NCBI GenBank assembly: GCA_002633025.1 | Contig: NMRB01000032.1 | Span: 333,932-397,931 of the forward strand | Origin: Notospermus geniculatus | Lineage: Eukaryota > Nemertea > Pilidiophora > Heteronemertea > Lineidae | Direction of reading: 5' to 3' | DNA length: 64,000 nucleotides | In this document: positions 24,175 through 34,083 of the stretch, piece after piece | Numbering within the stretch: position 1 is the first letter of the stretch | Layout of the letters: each line of letters starts with the position of its first letter | Made by a program: the position numbers and the translations under genes | The notes under the pieces: model-generated | What the model was told of the DNA's origin: nothing | The model's database searches: none | Seen by the model: only the letters and a program-made list of their open reading frames with translations

Positions 24175-27100
24175 CTAGTGAGCCAGCCAGCTTAGATCCT
24201 TTACATCAACAAAAGGCATCACGCCACCATCACCTAAAAGTTGTTCGTCGAACTGCATATCACCGAGGATTCTTCCGAGGCTATCATTCACAGATAATCC
24301 ACTGATGTTACCATCCTTTGGTTTCAGGGGGGTCAATCCTGTCATGCCAGTGAATGAATTGTCCCCACCAACATTCAAACCCAGTGATCGACCTTTCAAC
24401 TTACAATTCTTAGGTGAATTAAACTCTGGGCTGACAGAAAATCCAAAACTTAAGTCCGTGAAATGCTGTAATGATGGTGTCGCCAAGGTATCGGAAATGT
24501 TTGGTGCTTCATTAGCATTGCGAACTGGTGTCACCGTCTGAAAGGACACTGGTGAACACCACTTAGGCGACAGGAAGTTATTCTTAACTGGTGTGGAGGT
24601 AGCAAGCATGTCTTTTCTGGGTGGTGTATTTAAAGTATCGCGCAGTGGTGAAGTAAAACCAGCGTCTGATGATGACATCAAACCACTCCCCACATAGGTC
24701 GGAATTTTACCCTCCACTCTGCATGTTTTTATCTTCTCCATGTGGTTTTCTTTATGTGGCGCTTCATGCGGTATTTTTGCTGACAGCCTCTGGCTTTTCT
24801 TTGGTTGACGTGGCTTACGTGGTGCACGTACACGTTTTTGTTTTGGGTGAGTGTCCTCAACAGGCAATGGACTGAAATCACTGCAGGATGATTTCTCGAA
24901 GACAGACTTAAGGTCAATGCCAGAGTCATATTCACAGCTGCTGTACTGGAAACCAGGTGTATTGGGAGAGAAAATGCGTGGCTGTTTTGGACCAGTCATC
25001 TGATAGCTAGAATCACGTCTTCTCTTCAAATGGGTGAAATCATTGATTCCTGAATCCATATCTGAAATGGATGGAGAGGTTTTGAATAGAGACTGACACA
25101 AATTGTCAGTAAACTACAAATAGATCTTTTCAAATACCATTCATTCATGGACTGAATTTGCTTATCTTGATTTCACTGTTGAGGTTGAAGTTGGTAAGGC
25201 CATTCGTTTTTTATTACTTGTTTGGCGGATCCGCCTATGTTAGTTTTGGGCTTTTTTGAAAAAAAATAAAATTGGAAAAATAGTCATTTTTTATTGCCCC
25301 CGATCTTAAAAACCCATATATCCAAAATAAAAGTGACACCTTTTGACTTTGCACATGTGAAGATGACACAATTGGATTTGGAAGCATGATCTATCTGTTC
25401 CCTCTGTCATGTATGTGATGTGTCCAGCATTGTAGTTTAAGTTTCGCCTTCATTCATCCTGATCCTGCCGTGGTTGAGTTAGGTTTTTTAAATATTTTTG
25501 GATTTTATTTTTATTTTTATTCCGATCTCCTATGTTGGGTTTACAGCTAAGAAATCCGCCAAACAAGTAATATAAAAAGAATGGCCTAAGAAGAATTAAA
25601 TAGCAACTCACCATTTCTGTAAAATGAAGGCTCAAATCCTTGACAGCTGTTGGAATCCTCACTCATTACAAGATCACTTGGTGATGTCACTGTGCAGGAC
25701 GGCAAAACTGGATGGACTTTCTGAGGTACCGGCACCATACCTTGTACTGGAATCAGTGTAAAGGTGTCGCCAGTGGGTTTTGGAAGCAATGGGACGTGAC
25801 CTGGAGTGAAGGAATCAAGTGTCAAAAGTCAACACATGAATGGCACCCAATACTAAATCAATAATGGTACTTGGACATGAAGTAGATGTACAATTTGCCC
25901 CAAGTTTTGAGTCCATTGGTGTATATCATTTAGTTACCTGGCTGTTGTTGTGAAGGTGGCACTCCAACTACAATATCATTATATAGAGGGAGGGGGCCCG
26001 ACTTTCCCTTTGGACAAATTGGACGTGGAGTACTTCGGTACTTCCGCACTGCAGCTGGAAAACACATGGCCGTCTTTCAAAATTAACATCTGGTTTAATT
26101 TGTATTTTAACACCTCAAAAGAGGGTTGCTTTGCAGGTGTTAAAGTATGGGTTTATAAACTATGCGAGTCAAACTGACTCATTCTAAATCAAGAAACTTT
26201 TGCAGATGACCCTGGACACTTACAAACTGATATCTGTTGACCAGGTTCAAATGAATTTGCCTCAGCATCAACATTTTCAGATTCTTGATGAACATCTTCA
26301 TCTGGCACTTCCGACACTTTCAGGGTCCAAAAGGATGCTTTCTTTTTCTTCTCATCACCAAGGAAACAAGTCTCACGAACAAAGATGTCATACAGGGACA
26401 GGTTGTGACGAATGGAATTCTGAAAATAAAAAGATTACGTGGACTTCTGAGGGTTGAGAAAAAAGCAGCCTTAATCAATAACCAGTAGCATCTACACAGC
26501 ACAAAGTAAAATTTAACAGGAAAATAACAAAGCCACCCCAAGCTTACTTTCCAACCTGGCTTGGCAGAGTGCTTGAAATAGGGGAATGTAGTCTCCATCC
26601 AGTCATAAATCTCTCGAAGAGTCATCCTTCGGTCAGGTTTACTGTTTATTGCCATCTGGATCAAATGGAGATAGGAATATGGTGGGCGTTCTGTGCTCCC
26701 ACATTGTTTCTGGACCTGAAACAACACAATATGAAAAACAGTAAGAATCAAAATTAGATAAGCGATTGCTTACCTATTCTTGGTAGATGAATTAAACAAT
26801 CTAATTCTTCATACTTACTTGGCACCAACTAATGACAGAAACAAGAAAAGCCAAAATGAANTATAAAATGAAGGCTCAAATCCTTGACAGCTGTTGGAAT
26901 CCTCACTCATTACTAGATCACTTGGTGATGTCACTGTGCAGGACGGCAAAACTGGATGGACTTTCTGAGGTACCGGCACCATACCTTGTACTGGAATCAG
27001 TGTAAAGGTGTCGCCAGTGGGTTTTGGAAGCAATGGGACGTGACCTGGAGTGAAGGAATCAAGTGTCAAAAGTCAACACATGAATGGCACCCAATACTAA

Positions 27101-29312
27101 ATCAATAATGGTACTTGGACATGAAGTAGATGTACAATTTGCCCCGAGTGTTGAGTCTATAATTGGTGTATATCGTAAAGTTACCTGGTTGTTGTTGTGA
27201 AGGTGGTACTCCAACTACAATATCATTATATAGAGGGAGGGGGGCCGACTTTCCCTTTGGACAAATTGGACGTGGAGTACTTCGGTACTTCCGCACTGCA
27301 GCTGGAAAACACATGGCCATCTTTCAAAATTAACATCTGGTTTAATTTGTACTTTAACACCTCAAAAGAGGGTTTCAGGTGTTAAAGTTTGGGTTTATAA
27401 ACTATGTGAGTCAAACTGACTCATTCAAAATCAAGAAACTTTTTCAGATGACCCTGCACACTTACAAACTGATATCTGTTGACCAGGTTCAAATGAATTT
27501 GCCTCAGCATCAACATTTTCAGATTCTTGATGAACATCTTCATCTGGCGCTTCCGACACTTTCAGGGTCCAAAAGGATGCTTTCTTTTTCTTCTCATCAC
27601 CAAGGAAACAAGTCTCACGAACAAAGATGTCATACAGGGACAGGTTGTGACGAATGGAATTCTGAAAATAAAAAGATTACGTGGACTTCTGAGGGTTGAG
27701 AAAAAACAGCCTTAATCAATAACCAGTAGCATCTAACACAGCACAAAGTAAAATTTAACAGGAAAATAACAAAGCCACCCCAAGCTTACTTTCCAACCTG
27801 GCTTGGCAGAGTGCTTGAAATAGGGGAATGTAGTCTCCATCCAGTCATAAATCTCTCGAAGAGTCATCCTTCGGTCAGGTTTACTGTTTATTGCCATCTG
27901 TATCAAATGGAGATAGGAATATGGTGGGCGTTCTGTGCTCCCACATTGTTTCTGGACCTGAAACAACACAATATGAAAAACAGTAAGAATCAAAATTAGA
28001 TAAGCGATTGCTTACCTATTCCTGGTAGATGAATTAAACAATCTAATTCTTCATACTTATTTGGCACCAACTAATGACAGAAACAAGAAAAGCCAAAATG
28101 AAACCTTTACCTTCTGTATCTGTTTCTCAGTGATGTACATTCTCCGTCCATGCTGCCCTCTCACAAGTGTATCACTAGTCTCACTAGACATGTTACCCGG
28201 CAATTGGATTTTTGTCACTGACTCCTTGCCTGAAGATAAACAATGACTGACAGAGTGAATGAAGACATATCAGATAACAACAGAACATCAGTTTTGTTCC
28301 AGTTGATTGGCAGCTATGAGGTCTGCTGCTATAACATGGCCTGCAAAGTTGTTTTCGAAAGGAAGATTTTGATGAGAAAAGAGCACGGGTTCTCACCACG
28401 TCCTATCTGGGCTTTTGTCTTCTCCACCTGACTCTTCTTCTTGCATCGATTCCTGTGCTGTATGACACTTTTTGGTTCCGAATAAAGATGAATTTCAATT
28501 GTCCTTCCCTCCGGTTTTTCTTCTTTTGATTTAGAAGCCTTTAGGTCTTCTGCTGCACTTTCTACCATGGCTTGCAAAACATCACAGGCTATTGTACTTG
28601 TTGATAATGCCTGCTGAACTGATGCATGTGTATTGTCTGATAGACCCATACCCACAGTTGTCAAGTCCAATGGGGCATCGTTCGTAAAGGAATGAGAAGG
28701 ACGGCTTTTTTCTGAGTAATCCGATGATGCAGTGAGAAGACAACCAAGGGGGGTTACAGAGGAAAACTGGGGTTCTTGAGGGGGGTTGATTGAAGCTGGG
28801 ACGCTCGTCTCGGAATCGGGATCAACCTCTCCATTTTGACTGTCAACTATAACACCTAATTGGGCTGTGTTGCTAGGTGAGAATTTACTCTGCAGACGAG
28901 TGCGAGCCTTGACCTTGAATTCATTTCCAACTATTCCTTTCGTTTTAGTCAGATATGCACTATTCATTGCCTTCTGAAATGCATTCTTTGCATTTTTTAC
29001 CAAACTTAATGGCGAGTCACTGATGGCAAGATATTCAATATTGGGGCGAAATTCTCTAGAGCGGGCATCAAGCACTTCTGCCGCCTTTTCAATCAAATCA
29101 ATATCTTCTTTTTTTATTTCTATACGAGGAATATCCTTCCCTGGATGATGACCCCTTGCTATTTCACCAAAACCTTCGCTACAGCTGCCAGGAGTCAGAC
29201 CAGGCTTAAACATTATGTTAGACTCTTCTGTCGGCTCCATTTTGATTTCGTTAACTCTTGAACGGTCACCTCCTTTTCCAGTGTACGTGTAAGCACTTGT
29301 CAGATTCTCCAT
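24175..29312 (-). CDS. FOXM1: Forkhead box protein M1
   Basis: Seven coding exons (5' to 3'): 29312-28397, 28229-28111, 27957-27790, 27661-27466, 27301-27185, 25800-25612, 25061-24175; frame is kept throughout for 863 residues. FOXM1 is a nuclear transcription factor for G2/M genes. The fork head spans about residues 354-436: ERPPYSYLHLIQMAINS, MTLREIYDWMETTFPYFKH, SAKPGWK, then SIRHNLSLYDIFVRET and ASFWTL. FPYFKH.AKPGWK is a FOXM signature. The C-terminus, VNDSLGRILGDMQF then VKDLSWLAH, matches the human transactivation tail. A Thr-Pro-rich stretch (SPLRDTLNTPPRKDM) resembles the CDK/PLK1-regulated part of human FOXM1. Odd point: exons 3-6 occur twice (25612-26715 and 26862-27957), and the second copy of exon 6 is cut by the N at 26861. 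The model uses the copy joined to the upstream exons plus the complete exon 6. The start ATG is the first in-frame Met of exon 1. Confidence 0.95.
25214..25570. mobile_element. TA-flanked MITE in the last FOXM1 intron
   Basis: Inverted ends TTACTTGTTTGGCGGAT and ATCCGCCAAACAAGTAA, each next to TA. The AT-rich 357-bp interior contains no protein. Ends and TA target fit a Tc1/mariner-like MITE. Confidence 0.7.
25621..26860. repeat. Duplicated block within FOXM1, copy 1
   Basis: About 1.24 kb almost identical to 26865-28102. It holds exon 6 (25612-25800), exon 5 (25938-26054), exon 4 (26224-26419) and exon 3 (26548-26715). Copies differ by a few substitutions and small intronic indels (for example ttgctttgcaggtgttaaag versus tttcaggtgttaaag), at a level typical of alleles. 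Confidence 0.9.
26862..28102. repeat. Duplicated block within FOXM1, copy 2
   Basis: It starts directly after the N at 26861, inside exon 6 (26862-27044), so that exon lacks its end and its splice donor. It then holds exon 5 (27185-27301), exon 4 (27466-27661) and exon 3 (27790-27957), and continues without a break into exon 2. The simplest reading is an unmerged overlap between two contigs. Confidence 0.9.
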
Positions 29313-30123
29313 GGCGCATAATTCCCTTGGGTTCTTTGGTCAAACATTTCTTCACCTGAAACTGGCAAAAGCATCGCCGATTGACATAATGACAACAAAA
29401 TAAATAAATGCATAAATCTAGCTTTCTAGGCCTAGGGCCTAGGCCTAACAAAATGCATGCAACTCCTCCTAGGCTATGCCTTTTCATGAAGAATGCCGCC
29501 TAGCGTGCTTCGCAGGTGTAGACTTGTTAGCATGGTTAGCCTACCCTAGGGCAGGCCTAGGCCTAGGCCCTAGAGCCTAAAACTGAATAGCTAGCCTACT
29601 TTCATCAACATTGTACTGCGTAAACCTTCCTCCTGGTTTACCACATCATTGACAAGAAAACTTACCAGAGGGTGTCTGAGTGGTTTCGTCTACATTTTTC
29701 TGTTATTTCATTCATTTTTCATGTTTTGATTTCTCGCATGGTTCAAATTTACCTCATCCCGAAGGAAAGCTGTATCACTCGACGTCATTGGTTGGCTTCC
29801 GTGCCATTTGCCCAATGAAAACCAACGTGACAATTGAATTTCTCCCTTTGTTGACGGTAGATGGCAGCAGCTGACGGTGTGTTGCGGCCCTAGCGGTGGT
29901 TTCAGGAACCAAAATGTGATGCGTCGGGGGTCGGGGATCAGCGCCTAAATTTTTGCGCCGTCAGTGGGTGTGTTAGGGCGGCAGTGAAGTGAGTGGAGAC
30001 GGGAGGGGAGAAGACATGGAAGAGATGGAGGTCAGGAGCAGTGGGGAGGAGGAATGCTGNCAAGTGGCGGAGATGGATATGGACACGGTCCTCATACTTG
30101 CCAAAACAACAAAACAAAACAAC
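29313..30123. promoter_or_regulatory. Divergent promoter region between FOXM1 and the ISOC gene
   Basis: The two start codons are 811 bp apart on opposite strands. The interval holds ggcctaggcc-rich sequence (29425-29580) and a CpG-richer part (29850-30060). A ccaatga motif occurs at 29811-29817. Transcription starts cannot be placed from sequence alone. FOXM1 may have a non-coding 5' exon. Confidence 0.5.
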
Positions 30124-31481
30124 ATGGCTTCACGGCGAATCGGGAAAATTTTAGCAGACAAATCCGTGTTATTCCTCTGTGATATGCAGGATGGATTCAG
30201 GAAAACAATCAAATACTTCCCACAGATTCTTGAGGTTTCTAGCCGTATGCTTAGTGCAGCAAAAGCACTTGACATCCCGGTAGTTGTCACTGAACAGTAT
30301 CCGAAAGGTGGGCGTTTTTGTTTGTTCACTTCGTCAATCAATAAATAGGGATGTTTAGAAATCAAACGATGAACGTTAACTTTTACTTCGACAACGTTCT
30401 TTTTCATACTGCACATTAACCACGTTTTATTTTGCATTTTCGGTTCAAAAAGAACATTGCCATTGGCTTTTCTGTTTATCACTTGATTTCTAAACCTCCC
30501 TACTAATGTCATTCAATGGCCCAACGGCAACGGGCCAATGCACATCCAATGCCACGGCAGTGGGCAATGGGTGAATGACCAGGGTCCTTATTCACAAAGC
30601 ATCCGTACGCTTTAACGGATCCGTTAAGCCTCCGTTACGGTTTGCGCCTTATTCACGAAGCATCCGTACAAAGAACTTGATGTGGCAGGGTTACCAGTAT
30701 TCCCCAAAACACGATTTTCAATGTTAATTCCAGAAGTTGAAAATCATTTAAAAACCCTAAATAAAGGTAAATGTGTTGTCATTGTTTTACGAGGGGCCTA
30801 ACTCATCAAAATTACTCATTGGAGCAGACAAAAGCAGTATTTCCCTCACAAATTTTAACTGGGAATGGGTCAGCTTCGATTGTCTAGTATTGAAAATTTC
30901 CTTCAATAATAGTTACCCACTCCCAGTATTCAACAAATCAAGCTCTCCTCAGTTCTCTTGCAAATTACTCTCCAATTAGCTAATGAATTTCGTTTGTTTT
31001 CCAGAATTAAACTCAGTGATATTGTGTGGTATTGAGACACAAGTTTGTATTCAACAAACCACATTTGCTCTCTTGGAAAAGGGAGTTGATGTCCATGTCA
31101 TTGTTGATGCCTGCTCTTCAAGAAGTATGACAGACAGGTAATTTGAACCTCTCTACAGTACAGTTCAGTGCAAAGCTTGTTTATCATTTTCAATGACAAC
31201 CCATCTATCAATTCTCTTCTACATGTTGATTCAGTACTTCAAATCATGGGATGGGATAAGACAGTGGATTTCATGCTGTATATTATTTTTTCAGAATGTA
31301 TGCCTACCAAAGGATGAAGGATGCAGGAGCCTTCCTGACTACTAGTGAGAGCATGTTGCTTGGCCTGTGCCAAGATGCAAAACATCCTAAATTCAAGCAG
31401 ATACAGAAACTTGTATGGGATGAGGCACCTGATAGTGGACTTTTGACACACAAGATAGCAGGAGAAACCGAGTTGCGATGA
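30124..31481 (+). CDS. ISOC2: Isochorismatase domain-containing protein (ISOC2-like)
   Basis: Exons 30124-30307, about 30674-30766, 31005-31137, 31295-31481. The product has the cysteine-hydrolase fold: [13 protein letters not shown] (the Asp of CDMQ is catalytic in the superfamily), [15 protein letters not shown] (the Lys), [15 protein letters not shown] (the Cys) and [11 protein letters not shown]. The tail [26 protein letters not shown] is shared by ISOC1 and ISOC2. The start [18 protein letters not shown] lines up with short human ISOC2; an in-frame upstream ATG at 30016 would add 36 residues and crosses an N at 30060. The substrate is unknown even in mammals. Odd: exon 2 seems to lack the first few codons (a GLG.TV-like segment) and begins beside a MITE fragment with a poor acceptor. 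Confidence 0.9.
30585..30669. mobile_element. MITE fragments abutting ISOC exon 2
   Basis: cttattcacaaagcatccgtac and cttattcacgaagcatccgtac are direct repeats 60 bp apart. The first begins with agggtccttattcacaaag, the terminus that recurs inverted at 7913 and 22993. The second ends five bases before the usable part of exon 2. Confidence 0.6.
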
Positions 31482-31685
31482 AAATACTTGTGAACTGGTA
31501 GATTCAAAGTCTTGTGATAGAACTCTGTGTACAAGAGGTCAAAATTCTTAGTTTTATTTTATGAGGAATATGCGCAAACATTCTATGACTCTACACTTCA
31601 GGTAACCATCAAAGTGAACATTAGTTCTGTAGAAAATGGACATCAAAATGAAGACGATAACCCTCTAGTGTAAAATCATGGGAAC

Positions 31686-31837
31686 TTTATTATTACCCAC
31701 TACTACTAGTACAAGACAGTGATGTGGGCATTTGTGTAAATCCCATGCACAGAACGTGCAATAGTTAATTGAATCCGAGGGAAATGTCAGTAGACCTGCA
31801 GTGCACTATTTTCTGCAAAGAGCAAAATGGGAATAAA
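31686..31837. promoter_or_regulatory. Candidate poly(A) signals of the convergent ISOC and DIABLO genes
   Basis: AATAAA on + at 31832-31837 (351 nt after the ISOC stop) and on - at 31686-31691 (326 nt after the DIABLO stop). If both are used, the two 3' UTRs would overlap by about 150 nt. Confidence 0.4.
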
Positions 31838-32016
31838 CGGAGGAATACACATGTACCGGTACCGGTACCAGTGTGCCCCCCACACAATCATAGCAATTAT
31901 ATGGCTACTGTAATATTAATGACAGTTCTATTGTGTTCAGGACTTCATCAACTCTTCAGCCAAAACAATTCACCAAAATGTCATATCTCCCATGAAGGAA
32001 AATGAGATATAAATCA

Positions 32017-33911
32017 TCAAGTCTTGTTTTCTTCCTCCTTCTCTACAGACTCTTCATCTTCAGCATGTTTGGAAATGATGTGAATACTTTTAACTTCAAC
32101 CTGCTGAAGTTTTTCTTCAACTTCTTTAGTTTCTTTTTGTACTTTTTCTAGCTGTATCTTTGCTGAATGAAGCCTCTCACTAGCAGTTGTACAAGTAAAC
32201 TCTGAACCTGAGAATTTGAAATGGAAGTTAGTTGATTAATGTAGGTCTATGAATGTCAAGAGTCTTATGCTATCAGTGAATGACAATGTGAACACTTTAT
32301 CAGGCATCGTCAGAAGCTGCTTCATGTGAAAGCACCACACTGGTCCACCTCAGATCTGTGTTTCATTGATTAGCAATGGAAATATATTCACCACTAATAA
32401 ATGCAGTTTCCGCTGCTGTGATCATCATTTTCTCTGCATAATTGAATAACATTTCAAGTTCCTGAAATGGAAAATACTGTTTAATGTCATAGTAATCCAC
32501 GCAGCCGTGTTGATCATTAAAACCATAACTAAGAATTGAAGGGATGACACCATGTATCTTTTTGATCAACTTCGAAACCCATTTTCATTTTGGTTTACAC
32601 CAGAAACATGGCAGCTCTTTACATATAGGACAAGGTCTTAGCTACAGCATTCACAGCAGTATGCATTTGTCGCCAACTTCCTCTTAAGAGTATTTCTACC
32701 TGAACATAAATGGATGAATAAGATGTACCCTTTTCTCTTTTTTCTTCTCATTTATTACTCCCCTGACTTCAATCATCTTCTCCCAGACCTGATTCTGCAT
32801 GTGTTCATTGTCAAGGACGGTCAGGCTATACTCAGTCAGTGCAATCAGGGACTGCAATGCCTGAAACATGGACAAAACAACAACATTACAAGCCAGGCTC
32901 AATGACTGTCAGTGTGGGCAATCTTTCACATCACAAAGTTTAAAGACTTAACACTTCCAGTCCTATAGATCACTTCAGTCACCTACAGTGAGTGGGTACA
33001 TAAGTTTCGAAATTTCAGTAATGATCAGTTATTTCACAATTCATGTGAATGTGATCTTGCCAATGATTCATGAGTACCCCTGTAACATTTGTTGAAATGC
33101 CAATATGATCTGTAGCATTTAATAATGAAATAATAAATGCTCCTGTGAAATGATCAGGCCCCAACTTGGAATTCACCTGTTTGTACTCTTTGTCATTGTC
33201 AATCAGCGCTACCACAGTCTGATTGAGGAGACATGATACAGCATCAACAGTCAAGGCTGTAGCATTCTGGATGAGGCTTTTGTGAGTCAGAGACTGCAAT
33301 TCCTGGGTTGGCTGAAGAATTCAGAGTAAAAATTCAATAGTTATGACCATGATGTTGATTCGGCCTGTGATGAGTCATCTCATGTTGCAGCACCTTCCAA
33401 TGCAATGGTTGATGCAATTTCACATGAATCAGAATTGGACAGATGCCATGCACAAATGCATGTAAACATGGTAAATATCAAATTGATTAGGCCTACGCCA
33501 CAGCGCCACTGACCAGCTTGAGCTTGATATTATCATAGGAATGTAGGAATGTATGTAACCAAATCATATCATCAGCTTATAATAGGGCCAGCCTAAGCAT
33601 GCCAATCCATGTTATGTGTAGGCTAATCATTGTTATGATTGTGTAGGCCATGTGTACTATCTAGAGTAGGCCTTGCTACCGGTACGGTAGGCCTATTATA
33701 GGCCTAACTTCTGATCACCACAGAATGACATTTTCACCTTTAAATCATCAACTGAAATCAGTGGTTGAGCACAGAGAAGGAAAGCACCGGGTACAAGGTG
33801 TCTTTTGATGTTCTGAAATCTTCTGCATATTGACGGTCCAAGTCCTTGTTTAGGTAAATATTTACAAAATTTGAGCACATTGTGCCAATGCAATTTGGTG
33901 AACCGGAACAT
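32017..33911 (-). CDS. DIABLO: DIABLO/Smac homologue, mitochondrial IAP antagonist
   Basis: Exons 33911-33738, 33311-33177, 32860-32729, 32461-32392, 32207-32017; 233 residues (human Smac 239). Smac is imported into mitochondria, cleaved, and released in apoptosis to bind IAP BIR domains through its new N-terminus. Residues 1-47 are basic and lack acids (KFCKYLPKQGLGPSICRRFQ..KRHLV), as in a targeting peptide. They are followed by FLLC-AQPLIS; human Smac has TLC-AVPIAQ at its cleavage point, so Ala48 is the likely new N-terminus. The rest is helical: LTVDAVSCLLNQTVVALIDN matches human VTDSTSTFLSQTTYALIEA. Then come LIALTEYSLTVLDNE, AEKMMITAAETAFISG (human GLSEMAAEAAYQTG) and a Glu/Lys-rich coiled tail. 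The position-2 Gln and position-4 Leu of the tetrapeptide differ from AVPI but keep Ala-1 and Pro-3. Divergent enough that identity rests on length, pattern and motif together. Confidence 0.85.
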
Positions 33912-34083
33912 AATCGAAGTACAACACGGTCAACCTCGTCAACAGGATCAAATGAAGTACACTGTAACTGTATATTGAGATATAGATATAAAACCTGGAT
34001 TCAGCCAATCAGCTGATTCAGTGGGTTCACATCAATAATCAACAACATCATGACATGATCAGTTTATAAGCTGATTTGCAGAG
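33912..34083. promoter_or_regulatory. Short bidirectional promoter, DIABLO / PCYOX1
   Basis: Only 172 bp separate the two opposite start codons. The interval contains a TATA-like word (tataaa, 33987-33992), a CCAAT box (34005-34009) and paired atcagctgat-type words. Both genes are presumably driven from here. Confidence 0.7.

Noticed and set aside
24175-29312. Real double fork head FOXM1
   Set aside because: The second exon 6 copy is cut at an N and lacks a donor; copy divergence is allelic in scale. Listed as a finding for testing but not adopted in the model.
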